Below, piece by piece: positions 44,450 to 56,999 of a stretch of DNA of 64,000 nt (positions within the stretch are counted from its first letter, which is position 1; the number at the start of each line of letters is the position of its first letter). The DNA comes from Silene conica (Eukaryota > Streptophyta > Magnoliopsida > Caryophyllales > Caryophyllaceae). The stretch spans positions 55,883,048 through 55,947,047 of the forward strand of contig CM055311.2 in the NCBI GenBank assembly GCA_029255685.2, in the 5' to 3' direction. The notes under the pieces were generated by a model. It was not told the origin of the DNA and ran no database searches. It worked only from the letters and a program-made list of their open reading frames with translations. A program made the position numbers and the translations under genes.

Positions 44450-46634
44450 GCACTAATTCAAACTGGACCAAAGAAGATCTTGGTCGCCGCTGCAAATGGA
44501 ACCACATATGAGAAGATGGAAAGTGACTATGTGGAAGCAGATTACAAGATTGCTGAGAAAAATTCAAAAGTCATGAGTCTACTTAACGGTATGATTACTT
44601 CTGAATTTGATCGTTTCTCTTCTTCTAATTAAGCCAAAGAAATATGGGATGACCTAGAACTTGCCTACGAAGGAACTTTTGTAGTCAAGAAACATCGCAT
44701 AGACTTGCTGATTCAACGATATGAACTTTTCACTATGGAAAAGAATGAATCGATTGATAGCATGTCTGCACGATTCTCTTGCATATTAAATGAACTACGG
44801 AACCTTGGTAGGAAGTATGATTCTGAGGACATTGTTAGAAAAATCCTTAGAAGCCTTACCAAAAAGTGGCAACCAAAAGTCTCTGCAATTGAAGAAGCTC
44901 GTGATCTCACGACCCTGACCTACCAAGAACTCATCGGATCTCTAATGGCTCATGAGATCATATTGAACAAAGATGATGATGATCATCCTAAGGGAAGAGT
45001 GCGAACCTGAACTTGAAGATGAAACAGTTCTATTCGCAAGGCGCTTCAAAAAGGCAGTCTTCAAAGGAAGATTTACCAAAGAAAACAACAAGACCTATGA
45101 TAAGAAGAAGAATGATTCTAAAAACCTTTTTCAAACGAGGATGCTTCAAATGTGGTGATCAAGGTCATATGATCAAGGATTGTCCGAGCTGGGACAAAAT
45201 CAAAGATAAATCTAAACGAGAAAAGACCAAGACTGAATTCAAAAAGGTTATGCTCACATCTTGCTGGGGAGAACTAGATTTTTCCGAGGATGACGAAGAC
45301 TCAGAAGTAGATGAAGTTTCAAACCTGTGTCTAAGCAACATCAGTTTAGATCTAATTTCCGACGATTATAAATCATCACAATTTTGCCTTTATGGAGAAT
45401 CAGATTCAGACGATGAAGACCAAGAGGTAAATTTTTTACAGCTTAAGAGTCAAGTTAAAAATTTATCTAAGTCTTCATTGATTAAATACTTTGAACAAAC
45501 CTTGGATCAATGTCACGAACAAAGTCTTGAAATAGACGAGTTGAAAGAGCAGATCCTTGACATTGCAGAGGAAAATCAACTTCTAAAGGCCAAAGCTAAG
45601 AAACTGAAATCCAAAGTTAACGTTGACGCAAATGTTAAATTGGAAACAGTAATGTCTGAGAAAAAGATTCTTGAGTCTAAAGCTATAGCTAATGAAGCCA
45701 TAACCTCAAAATTAAAACTCAACATTAAAGAGCTTGAATCTAAGATTATAGTTAATGAAGCTATAACCTCAGATTTAAAAAGGGCCAATGAACTTCTAAA
45801 GAGAAAACCTACAACTGTTGTTGTAGATGAAACTCATCAAGAAGATGTTGAAATTCTCGAGCAAAAAATCATGGATCTAGAATTCAGCTTGACCAAAATT
45901 AAAAAGGAACATGCCCAAATTGTGTTCAATTTTAATAAGGATATTCAAGACTTAAAAAAGTCTAACAATGTTGACCACACCTCTTGCAAAAAGGAAATAG
46001 ATTCTTTAAAAGACCTTATTCTTCATGCTCGAAAGGTTCACGAAAAATGGGAAGGAAGTACTAACGTACTAAACTTCTTAACTGAACAATCTGACAATAA
46101 CATGAAGATGGGTCTAGGTCATGAGTGCTATGGCAGGAGAGACCATTTAAATGTCAACAAAAACCCACTGACCGTGACTTTAGGAAAAGAAAGTATGTAG
46201 ACCTACCTGGATATTTAGTTTGTACATACTGCGGTCATACTGGACACCTACGAGAAAATTGCATAAAACACGCACTCGACTTCAAAACTGGAGTCAAATT
46301 TGTTAAATCTCTAGGTACACCAAACGATGCCATCTCCACCGTCGATAGTGAGGAAAGTGATAAAAACAATGTTGAGGAAATGAATAATGATTACAGATGG
46401 TTCTATGATATGTCCTTCGACTATGCACAAAAGAAAAATAGAACTACCAAAATTCCTAAACCCTCAACACATAGAAAACAAAGTCTTAAGACATACACGA
46501 AATCGACATTACCCAACAACTACAAACATAAGAAAACTCTATTAAGACAAGTCTGGGTTAAAAAGGAAGATGTTTTTGTGATTACTAACTCTAAAGGACC
46601 CAAGTATGCTTGGGTACCTAAAACCTGTCTTTAA
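44450..46634 (+). pseudogene. gag: Gag of the Sirevirus-like element
   Basis: An N-terminal copia gag core is read around 44640-45010 (EIWDDLELAYEGT, RYELFTMEKNESIDSMSARF) with a TAA at about 44632. In another frame (45013-46200) lie a first zinc knuckle CFKCGDQGHMIKDC, an acidic stretch and a long coiled coil with leucine and lysine heptads (about residues 140-330 of that frame). A third frame (46125-46634) holds a second knuckle CTYCGHTGHLRENC and ends with SKGPKYAWVPKTCL. Two knuckles with a coiled coil between them mark Sirevirus-type gag. At least two frameshifts and one stop make it inactive. Confidence 0.8.
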
Positions 46635-46649
46635 TTTATATTGTGCAGA

Positions 46650-48150
46650 TAATCGCTAAAGAGAATAACTTATGGTACCTCGACAGTGGATGCTCCCGAC
46701 ACATGACAGGAGATGTCAACCTATTCACAACCTTGAAACCATTTGACGGAGGAAAGGTCACCTTCGGAGACAACAAAAAGGGAAAGGTTATATGAGTCGG
46801 TAAGATAGGCATCTCGTCATCTCACACTATTAGCGATGTATATCTGGTAAGTGGCCTCAAACATACCTTAATTAGTATATCTCAGTTATGCGACAAAGGA
46901 AACAAAGTTGTCTTTCATGCAGATATTTGTCGTATAATTATGGAAGGTACAAGTAAGGTAATACTTGAAGGTCAAAGGAAGAAAAATGTTTATATGATTG
47001 ATTTAAACGTTGTACCTACTAACTCTCTCTCTCTCTTGTATGAAAGTTACGTTAGATGATCCATGTCTCTGGTATAAGAGATTTGGTCATATTAGTTCTC
47101 CTATTCTTAGCAAATTGAAGAGATGGGACTTAGTCGAAGGTCTTCCCAAGATCAAGTTTGATCAAGACAAAATGTGCGACACATGTGCAAAATGTAAACA
47201 CGTCAGATCATCCTTCAAACCAAAAAGAATAGTAAGTACTAACTAAGATCTTGAACTGGTACATATGGATCTATGTGGCCCTATGAAGGTAAGAAGCAGA
47301 GGTGGTTCCAGGTACGTTTTCGTTCTAGTTGATGATTATTCTAGATTTGTTTGACCAATCTTTCTCCATTCTAAAGACGAAACATTTGATGAATTTGTTA
47401 GTCTCATGAAACTTATCCAAAACAAATATAAGTCTAACTTAGTAACAATCTGTACTGACCATGGAACTGAATTTGATAATCATGCCTTTATTGAGTTCTG
47501 TAAAACCAACGGTGTTGGACATAATTCTCTGCACCCATAACCCTACAACAAAACGGAGTAGCAGAACGCATGAACAGAACCCTAGAAGACATGGCCAGAA
47601 CAATGCTTCTTTGTAGTGGTCTACCTAGAAGCTTTTGGGCCGACGCTATTAGTACAGCTTGCTATATTCATAATCGTGCTATGATTCGACCTATCCTTAA
47701 AAAGACACCTTATGAACTTCTACGTGGTCGTAAACCTAATATATCTCATTTAAAATGTTTTGGGAGTAAGTGCTCCGTTCATAACAATGGTAAAAATCGT
47801 TTAAGCAAATTTGACCCTAGAAGTGATGAGGCGATTTTCATTGGATATTCTGATCATAGTAAAGCCTATAAAGTTTTCAATAAACGTACCTTGTGCATAG
47901 AAGAGAGTATACATGTTATTTTTGATGAGGATAACGCCTTCGACAAGCCTTTACAGGATGAAGAGGAAAACCTAGACGAACCAGACTTTCGTTTGTCAAG
48001 GAAAGATCCTCCAGAGATAGAAAATGAAGATGAAGGCAAAATTCAAGGAATCAACGATGAACTTAACTTGGGTGAAAACGGTACGAGAACTGAAACCACA
48101 GTTGATAATACTGTTAACCAGTCTCAAACCAATAATTTGGAACCCTGAGT
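46650..48150 (+). pseudogene. pol: Protease and integrase of the Sirevirus-like element
   Basis: Protease WYLDSGCSRHMTGDVNLF starts at 46673, with a TGA near 46795. The GAG-pre-integrase part (LWYKRFGHISSPILSKL) and the zinc-binding CDTCAKCKH lie at 47070-47200. The integrase core has LVHMDLCGPMKVRSRGGSRY, TDHGTEFDN and, after a shift near 47525, NGVAERMNRTLEDMARTMLL. In-frame stops occur at 47244 (TAA) and 47352 (TGA where Trp is expected). An acidic linker follows to 48148. Confidence 0.82.
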
Positions 48151-48354
48151 TGTAGCTAATGAAGCTACAACTTTTAATCGAAACCAAAGGGAAGAGGTCA
48201 TAATTATACCTGACTCTCCTATAACCCTGGTTTGGATTCAGGGGGAACAAGTTAAAATCCCGAGTCAAGTAGTAGCAACAAAAACAATCAATCAAGAAAT
48301 TGGAGATATAAAGGCTCTCACCCTCTGGACAACATCATAGGAAGCCTTACAGAA

Positions 48355-49712
48355 GGAGTCCAAACTCGAAGAAGCTTAAACAACTTCTGCTCATTCTACT
48401 CCTTTCTCTCCACAATTGAACCTACCTACATAAAAGAGGCCCTTGCAGAACCTGACTGGATAGTCACCATGCAAGAAAAACTTCAACAGTTCGAAAGAAA
48501 TAAAGTATGGCATCTCGTTCCTCGTCCAAGACAAAGATCAGTAATTGGAACAAGATGGGTATTCAGAAATAAACTGGATGACTCTGGAGTCATCGTGCGT
48601 AACAAAACAAGACTAGTCGTTCAAGGATACAGTCAGCAAGAAGGAATCGATTATGACGAAACCTTCTCTCCATTCGCTCGCCTTGAGGCGATTCGCTTGC
48701 TGATAGCATTTGCTGCACATAAAGGAATGAAACTATTTCAGATGGACGTTAAGACTGCATTTCTTAATGACTATCTTCAGGAGGAAGTCTATGTCGAACA
48801 ACCTCCTGGATTTCCTGACAGCAAACTCAAGGATCATGTATTCAGATTGGACAAAGCTCTTTACGGGCTGAAACAAGCCCCTCGAGCATGGTACGACAGA
48901 CTATCAAAGTTCCTATTGGAAAGCGGATTCAAAAGAGGATCAGTGGACAAAACATTATTTCTAAAGAGTGAAAATTCCGATCTATTAGTAGTCCAGATCT
49001 ACGTTGACGATATTATATTTGGCTCAACCAACAAAAAGTTGTGCCAATATTTTTCAGAATTGATGACATCCGAGTTCGAGATGAGTATGATGGGAGAACT
49101 GAAATTCTTCCTTGGACTTCAAATCCAACAAACGAATGAGGGTATCAAAGATCATCAACAAAAATACGTCAAGGAATTAATAAAGAAATTCGGAATGGAA
49201 TCTCATCCCATGGCCACTCCAATGGTTACAGATAAAAAGCTTACCAAAGATGAAGACGGTAAGTCAGTAGATGAAACCACTTATCGAGGTATGATCGGCT
49301 CACTTCTTTATCTTACTGCAAGTCGTCCAGATATAATGTTTAGTGTCTGCGTCTGTGCTCGGTTTCAATCTGCACCAAATGAATCGCATATGATTGTGGT
49401 CAAGAGAATTCTACGATATCTAATTGGAACATCAAAATTATACTTATGGTATCCCCTAGATTGTAATTTTAACCTACTAGGATATTCAGATGCGAATTAT
49501 GTAGGTTGTTCTTTAGACAGGAAAAGTACTTCTGGACTTGCGACCTTCGTTGGACCATGTATTATATCATGGGCATCCAAGAAACAACATTCTGTCGCTT
49601 TGTCAACTGCAGAAGCAGAGTATATTGCAGCCGCACTGGTATGTTCCCAACTCCTATGGTTAAAACAACAATTGCTTGATTATGGTATTGACGTGGGATG
49701 TGTACCTATATT
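48355..49712 (+). pseudogene. pol: Reverse transcriptase and truncated RNase H of the Sirevirus-like element
   Basis: Open frame with [20 protein letters not shown] upstream of the usual Met, then RT motifs [56 protein letters not shown] and [14 protein letters not shown] (catalytic Asp pair). RNase H begins [12 protein letters not shown] and has [20 protein letters not shown]; it ends after [12 protein letters not shown] where CACTA sequence starts, so the last catalytic segment is missing. The RT itself is uninterrupted. Confidence 0.9.
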
Positions 49713-49732
49713 CACTACAAAAACAACGCGAT

Positions 49733-50100
49733 ATACTGACGGAATTTTTTTCCGTCATATTTTTTTGGTTGACTGACGGAATACTGATTGACCATTTTTC
49801 TGACGGAAAATCCGTCAGTTTCCGTCAGATAAAACTGGCGCGTTGACAAAAGTCAATGGCGGTAAAAATTACTGACGGAAAATCCGTCAGCATTCGTCAG
49901 ATTATATTGGCGCGTTGACCAAGTCAATGGCGGTAAAGATATCTGACGGAATTTCCGTCAGATAAATAAATTACTGACGGAAAATTGGTCAGTTTTTTTG
50001 TTACATGTCACTTTTTGAAAAAAAATATAAACAGTACATCTGACGGAAAATCCGTCAGTGAAACAAAGTACTGACGGAAATTCCGTCAGTAAGTTTTTGA
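49733..50100. repeat. Left subterminal TGACGGA/TCCGTCA repeats of CACTA
   Basis: At least ten copies of TGACGGA or TCCGTCA, several arranged as the palindromic unit CTGACGGAAAATCCGTCAG. Confidence 0.85.
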
Positions 50101-50280
50101 ACTAAACATTTGAATCCATTCCAACAATTCTGTATAAAAACCTATAAAGGAGTTTTATGCCAAATAGGTACCCACTAGAATGTTTCCCAGCCATATTCAT
50201 TCAATTACGTAGATAAAATCCAAGTTTCTGTATATTACACCATTCAATATGCAATTAGTCTTACTTCAAATCAACCATAT

Positions 50281-50300
50281 CCGTCTTATTAATAAGACGG
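50281..50300. repeat. Perfect 20-base palindrome
   Basis: CCGTCTTATTAATAAGACGG is its own reverse complement. It looks like the fused ends of an AGACGG-type MITE such as 54846-54895. Confidence 0.85.
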
Positions 50301-50582
50301 GTAATTTTGATACCATTTTATGTATATGGGCGGAATGCAAGTAAATGGGTTGGAAATTGACAATTAATGCAAAGTACAATCGTACAATAAAATGAATACT
50401 CCATTTGAAAAGGCATCAGAACACGCCATCAGAATTCAGAAGTCAGACCACTTTTTCCAAACTTCCTCAACACACTTCGTCTCATTTTGTCGTCCCATTT
50501 CGCAACCCTAGGTTTATCTCTCATCTCTCATCTCTCATCTGTACTAAGAAACTCCATTAAAATCTCTCAAAATACCACAAAA

Positions 50583-52918
50583 ATGGCGAGAAAAAGAATG
50601 GCAACAAAAACTCAACCAAAAAGGAAAAGTGCAAAAACAAAGAGTCATGAAGATGAAGTTGAGGCACATGCAAGAGGTAATTTATTTGGGTTTGGGTTAA
50701 TAATCTGGGTTACCATTTTTTTTATAATATTGCTGATTAAATTAATTTACGCACATGTAAGAGGTAATTTTTGATTTTGTTGGGTTAAAGCTCGTAAATG
50801 AGGATATGAACAGAGAAAATAATTGGGATTTTTAAAAGTGTACCATTTCTAATAGTCGTAATTTTTTATATTGTTGGTATTTTCTGCTTTATTTTGTAGA
50901 CAATGTTGCTAAAAGAAGAAAAGGGAAAGATCAAACGAAGAAGAAGGTGATTGAGGAGGATGTTCCTGAAAGTGACCATGAAAGTCATAGTGAAGGTGCG
51001 TGGCTAAAAGAATAAATTTGTTTTTCATAGTTGTAACATCAAAAGTGAAATATACTTTAATTAATTAGTGTTCGTTTGCAAGATGTCACCACTTTCAGTG
51101 AAATATAATTTATTATTAAAAGTGAAATATAGTTTAATATGAAAATTGAATCTGAAGATGAACGGCTAAAATCATAATTCAACAACAGTATAAATTGGTA
51201 AGATGTTTCCACAAATCGAGAAGATATTTCCTATTTTGTTTTAGGTTAACTAAATGTGTAGGTGGCTACATATTAGGGAAACAATTAATATATATGTGCT
51301 GTTACACTAATATATGTCATTACAAAATATTGTTCTTCAACAGCAGTATGAGTTGTTAAGATGTTTTCAGAAATTGAAAAGCTGTGACCTGTTTTGGTTT
51401 AAGTTAACTAAATATGAAACTGGTTACAAATAAGTTGAATGACATTACATTCATATGTGGTTACAAATACACGAAAGTTGGGTACATAACAGGAGACTAA
51501 TTTTGTCCCAACTAATATATATTATGTGCCCTGTTGATATTGTGTTATAACTACTAGCAGTCCACACATCGATGTTGGGTAGAATGTGGCCACAAGTGCT
51601 TTGTTTGTTTGAACTTTATATGTGGTTACAAATACACCAGAGATTGGTACATAATAGGAGATCTAGTTTTGTTCCTACTAATATATATTATGTGCCATGT
51701 TGATATTGTGTTCCCACTACTAGCAGTAAAAAACGTCGATGTTGGGTAGAATGTGGCCAGAAGAACTTTGTTTGGTGGCACTTTATATATGGTTACAAAT
51801 ACACCAAAGGTTGGCACATAACAAGAGATTAATTTTGTCACTACTAATATGCGACAAATATATATTGTGTGCCCTGTTGATATTGTGTTACCACTACTAG
51901 CAGTCCACACATAGATGTTGGGTAGAATGTGGCTACAAGTGCTTTGTTTGCTAGCAATTTATATATGGGTACAAATACACCATAGGTGGTTACATAATAA
52001 GAGATCTAGTTTTGTTCCGACTAATATATATATGTTATGTGCCTTGTTGATATTGTGTTCCCACTACTAGAAGTCAAAACATCGATGTTGGGTAGAATGT
52101 GGCCAGAAGAACTTTGTTTGTTGGCACTTTATTGGTGGTTACAACTACACCAAAGGTCGGTACATAATAGGAGATTGATTTTGTTTCTACTAATGTATAT
52201 TATGTGCCCTGTTGAATTTGTGTTCCCACTACTAGCAGTTCCGTGTTTGTATATGTTAGTAGCTTACAATGTTATCGCATAAACGTAATATGTTACCATT
52301 TACAATACCTTTCTGTTATGCATTAATGTGGTGACAAGTACTGGAAAGGTGGGTACCATTAATTTCTTATATTGTTTAGAATTTTTTTGCCTCAATTTGT
52401 AGAGAATGATGCTAGAAGAGCAAAAGGGAAACAAAAAATGAAGAAGAAGATGATTGAAGGGGATGGTTCTGAAACTGACGGTGAAGGTGAAATGGATGAC
52501 TACAAAGCGTAACCCAGAGTTGGTTGCAAACCTCCACGCTGAAATGACAAAAGAATTGGAGGCTTTCGTGTCTGTCAATGCCGTTGTGGACGATGTGGTG
52601 CAAGGGGTGCAGGAACAGGGAGAGGAAGATGTTGGCAATAGTGAGCAGTCTGTCGTCTATCCGTCACAGTTGGAAACATGGAGCCAAGCTTGGAAGGACC
52701 CAGATTTCCTTCGGGATTTCCATGTTGTAGCTCAGAAGTATGACTCCATGTTGACCGTAGATCTTGTACTTCCACCGTCTTTTGATCTTGGGTTGGATGA
52801 CATAGTGGTACCACGGCCGCCCGTCACGCAGAACAGAGTTGCAACCCCCCCTCCCCCCAGTTGCGAACCGAAGGGCTCCCACAAATATGTACAGGAACAG
52901 GTACAGTCGAGATGCTAA
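50583..52918 (+). CDS. Spliced accessory gene carried by CACTA, function not recognised
   Basis: Probable exons: 50583-50681, from ATG, a Lys/Arg-rich MARKRMATKTQPKRKSAKTK ending before GGTAAT; about 50902-50995, with AKRRKGKDQTKKKVIEEDVP; about 52405-52488, a diverged duplicate with ARRAKGKQKMKKKMIEGDGS; then 52489-52918, with TTKRNPELVANLHAEMTKEL, WSQAWKDPDFLRDFHVVAQK and VLPPSFDLGLDDIVVPRPPV, ending in TAG-type context at 52918. The basic N-terminus suggests nuclear location. Such proteins often accompany Ulp1-like protease genes in plant CACTA and Mutator elements, but no protease domain is visible. Exon limits come from splice-like signals only, and the large intron holds a 170-base tandem array. 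It may be a pseudogene. Confidence 0.4.
51453..52250 (+). repeat. Tandem repeat, about 170-base period, five copies
   Basis: The phrase GGTTACAAATACAC returns at about 51458, 51624, 51791, 51967 and 52135 (spacing 167-176), each time followed by ACATAAYAGGAGAT, ATATTATGTGCC, GTTGATATTGTGTT and GATGTTGGGTAGAATGTGG. Confidence 0.92.
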
Positions 52919-52929
52919 GAAGAAGGGTG

Positions 52930-54845
52930 ATGCAAAGGCGTAATGCCATGTGTTGGGGATAGGAAATCGTGTAAATAACAAGTGTCATTAGGCCATAATT
53001 ATTTTCCGTGGTGGTCGTAAGTAAAGAAACTAGTTTTTATCAGGAAACCACCTTGGTATCTTGTAGGATGGTCACATGTAATGTGTTTTGGTGCTATCCT
53101 CCCAAACAATGCTTCGTTTTGTTGTTAAGTGAGGGGAGGTTGTAATGTGAACCTATGCACTACTTGTTTTACCGTTCTTATGAAACAGTGATGATTATAT
53201 TGTTTCCAACTTCCTGTTTCGACTTTCGTTTGTTATAATTCTTCGATTTCGAGCACATACGTGAGAACTAGTAGCACGTATAATATGTCCAACTAGGTAC
53301 ATCTTAATGTTGGAAGAAATGCATATAATGTCCCAGTTTGTGATACATTGTATATGAAGTTGATATGCTATGAACTTGTTAAAATGAGTCCAACTAAATG
53401 AACTTGTGCAATACCATTTCTTTAATGACCTGCATAAAATAGTCTGACCAAGTAACAAAATGACCTGCACTATATTATAATTCATGTTTAACTGATGTGC
53501 TAGCAATAAAATAGAATAAAGTAGGTACATTTTTCCAATAATAAGATGTAACTACACAACCTTAAGATGTTAATACAAAAGGGAATAGATGTTAACAGCA
53601 CAGCAAAACGGAGCTACATTCAGACATTTGTTGAATAACTGCTGAAATGTACGATCATGTTTCAACGAGCCAAAGTGAGAAATCGCGTTTTGCTGAATGT
53701 GCCACTGACATAACCTATTTCTAGATGATTTGTATAACTGCAGGTAGGAAAAAATTTATCATTATCAGTGTGTAGATAGTGTTCGTATGAAAGATAGTTT
53801 GTCAAAGGTAGTTTCCAGTCCACATGATTATAATGTTGCCACATAAACATTATATGTGACCATTTATATAAAATGTCCGGGAAATGTTTATGTGGTCACA
53901 AATACTACAAATGTGCCTACACACTAAAAGATTGATTCTGTTGGCCGTGCCAATATGTTAATATAAGATGTTCCCACTGACTTCATTTTGTTCACAGTAT
54001 ACGTTAACATTATACTATCTGACCAGGTGTTACATAAATAACACAATACTAATGATAGGTTTTAAAAATGTTGTGACCACATGACGGTAATATGTAATGA
54101 TTGAATGCAATGATTGAATATTATCGAAATCATCAAAAGTGGAAACAAAAAAGATCGTAAAACCTAACATGTTCGTCAAAAAGCGAATTAAATAACAATT
54201 CCTTATTAAAAAAGTATGTTCATCATTAAACCCTAGGTTTTGACATGTTAAAATACTGTAAATCATACGAAATTGTCGACATTATAACTACACCGTCATT
54301 GCTACGGACAGCAAGGGCGTTACCACTTTCCTTATCGGAGTCCTCTACAACATTGTCGACAACTTCGTTCTCTACGTTGATAATATCAATCACCTGATCT
54401 GTTTCCAATATGTAAGCCTTACTAATTTTTTCGTGCCAATTAAATGCTGAAGATTAATGAACGATAATTTGATCACATTTTTTAATGAACGATGAAAAAG
54501 AATTATGAACGACCAACAATGATTTTAGTGCTTATTACGGTTTGGGGGTATTTTATTACGAACATGATGAATGAATGGAGTACTAGGAATGAAGAATGTT
54601 CAGTGTGTGAATGGAGTAACAAAAGTACTATGATGAACAAAAGAAAAAAAAGTGTAAGACGATGGATTGTTTAGTGAGTGGTTTCTTTACACAAAGAACA
54701 TATGCACAAATATTAATGTACTACCTATTGTATTAAAATAATATTCTTATTTGTACAGAAGTTGCAGGAATAATACAACTAATAAATGCTATTGTCTACC
54801 CATTTCCAAATTCGTGATTCGTTTAATGCAATACGGGCTAGTTCG
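52930..54845. other. CACTA interior without a supported gene
   Basis: AT-rich. Words from the 170-base repeat (AATGTTGCCACATAAAC, GTGGTCACAAATAC) reappear in diverged form around 53830-53960. Short frames on both strands lack any domain. Confidence 0.45.
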
Positions 54846-54895
54846 ACCCGTCTTATTATTTCAGACGGATACGCACGGTCTGAAATAAGAATTTG
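54846..54895. repeat. Short foldback with AGACGG ends
   Basis: TTATTTCAGACGG and CGGTCTGAAATAA are perfect 12- to 13-base arms around ATACGCA. The flanking TCTTATT and AAGAATTTGTG match the ends of the CGACGG-type MITE at 3481-3648. Confidence 0.7.
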
Positions 54896-54904
54896 TGTTC
54901 AATA

Positions 54905-55080
54905 TTTATCTGACGGAAAATCCGTCAGTGAAATAATGTACTGACGGAATTTCCGTCAGTAAGTTTTTTGAACACTTAAACATTTGAACATTTAAAAAAT
55001 CAAATATTATTTATCTGACGGAATATCCGTTAGTGAAATAATGTTCTGACAGATATTCCGTCAGTAATCCGTCAGATATA
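54905..55080. repeat. Right subterminal TGACGGA/TCCGTCA repeats of CACTA
   Basis: CTGACGGAAAATCCGTCAG, CTGACGGAATTTCCGTCAG and three further half-copies. Confidence 0.85.
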
Positions 55081-55085
55081 TTTTC

Positions 55086-56120
55086 TAATACCCCGAAATC
55101 TGTCGGGGTTCTTTTCCCCCAAATCATAAAATCCCCAATTATTTCACTAACCCTAAATCGCACCCGACACCACACCCTTCACCACCATTCTTGCCACCCT
55201 ATTTCACTTCAGCCACCGTCACCGTCATCTTAAGGTAAACATTCATCTTTATTTTTTTTAATTTCTGATTTTGTCCTCTTTTCTTAATTTTTGACTCTAT
55301 TTGTTAGTTTTCTAGTGTTATTATATATGTTAATTGACTTAGGATAGAAGCCTTGCTTGATTTAGGGTAGATGTCATAATGTTTGTCACATTAGAGCAAA
55401 CATGATTCTTTTTAACTCATGCATTGCTTCCTGATAGACGGAAATCAGCGTTCATCACCATCAATCGCACAAGCTTGTATGTACACCCCAGAAATCTGAT
55501 AAATTAAAGCAATCATGCTTTTTTTGAATCTTTGAAAATTATAAAGTTCCCATCTTTTCTAATTGAGTTTTTTGGATTTGAATTGAAATTAAGTGGGATA
55601 AGTCCTAAAAACAATTGAGAAGAAAGATAAACCCTAAGAAAAATTGTATTAATTGAGAAGAAAGATAAAACAATTGAAAACAAATATAGAGGGATTTGAA
55701 AAGGAGGGAGGAGGGAGATTAGAAAATTGATAACAAATTAGAACAAATACCTGATGGTGTTGCCTAGAAATGAAGAAACCAGTGCAATGAGCAAAGTGAG
55801 ATAGAGTTTGGTTCTACTTCCTCCGTACAAATCCGTATTTCTATTTTATACTCTATTCATGGTTCAACATTTAATTTTAATTTTTTCTTAATACGTAAGA
55901 GAAAATATATTCATGTTTTGTTTGATTCGTCTGTACGATTATGTGAATATTTGATTGATTATGTGAATGTTTGATTAATTATGCTAATTTTGGTTTAATT
56001 ATACTAATTTTTGATTAACAATGTTAGTTTATGTTTAATTATGCTAATTTTTTGTTGAAATGAAGCTAATGTTTGATTAATTATGTGAATGTATATTATT
56101 AATGAGATACATTAAATTTA
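55086..56120. other. No gene supported
   Basis: CT-rich stretch 55130-55240 (ACCCTAAATCGCACCCGACA) resembles a plant 5' leader followed by a GT-rich intron-like region, but no exon with a recognisable protein follows. 55800-55870 contains CTTCCTCCGTACAAATCCG, like one Stowaway end. 55920-56100 repeats GATTAATTATG-type words. Confidence 0.35.
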
Positions 56121-56999
56121 GAGTAAATTAAAAATTACACCCTTACTCCCTTATATAATATTTTTCTAAAAGTACTCCCTTAAAATACACTTTTATTAAA
56201 AATTGCTTCAAACTCTAATTTAGGTTACCTATTCCGTATGTTTTTTAACTCATTCTCCATTGTTATACCTGTAAAACCCCTCATCGCAGCGGAAGAATAA
56301 AACATACAACATGCCAAAATTTACGCGGAATTTAAACTTTAACATGCATAAAAACGAGGTGAATTAAAACCGAACTGAAACAAACTGATATAAACCAAAA
56401 CATAGATAAGTATCACTGTCTAAGTACTGAAAGGAATATATATACAAACAGTCTGGGATGACACATCCCTACAGGCACTCAAAAACTGAAAAGTAAATCT
56501 AGAATCTAGCTAACGTAAAAGTGTAAGTCAATCGATGAAGGATCATCGCTCGCTAGCTCCATGCAACCCCTCTGCCAACCATCCTGTCATGTACCTACAT
56601 ACATGTACGCCACAATCAGTGGGGAGTGACTAGAGTTCTCCTAGCCACCTTTTGTAACGACACGTAACACGTAAACAACCAACATACTCCAGCATATATA
56701 CAACATGTGAAGCATATAAATCTCAATGTCTGAAACTCATATCATCATGCCAATACTAAGCAAGACTCTCAACCAACTTCGGAAACTATTTGGAAGGAGA
56801 GCCGGTTTCCCTTGCGGTTGCCCGGCCGGGGGGGGGGGGTCTTTCAATCCAAACCATTTACGAAACTAGCCTAAGAGTCATCCAATGCCTTGGATGAACA
56901 GTTCTAAAATCAATACACTCTATCTGTCACAATCAATCAGCAACATCTGACACTGTACCCCAACTCAGGCAAGCAGATGCAAATCAGCAGGTATAAAGG

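Larger units (their letters stand above)
42966..49712 (+). mobile_element. Sirevirus-like Ty1/copia element, 3'-truncated by CACTA
   Basis: 5' LTR, primer site, long gag with coiled coil and two zinc knuckles, protease, integrase and RT follow in copia order. RNase H stops at 49712 where a CACTA terminus begins. The long gag with a coiled coil and the WYLDSGCSRHMTG protease motif are typical of Sireviruses. The rest of RNase H and the 3' LTR are not found in the window. Confidence 0.85.
49713..55085 (+). mobile_element. CACTA (En/Spm) element with TGACGGA subterminal repeats (right end approximate)
   Basis: Terminus CACTACAAAAACAACGCG at 49713 cuts the copia RNase H. Subterminal repeats of CTGACGGAAAATCCGTCAG type fill 49733-50100 and return at 54905-55080, as in CACTA elements, where the transposase-binding sites cluster near both ends. 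A spliced gene and an array of 170-base repeats lie between. A right terminus matching the left one is not found, so the end is set at the last subterminal repeat; the element may be truncated or interrupted there. Confidence 0.75.
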
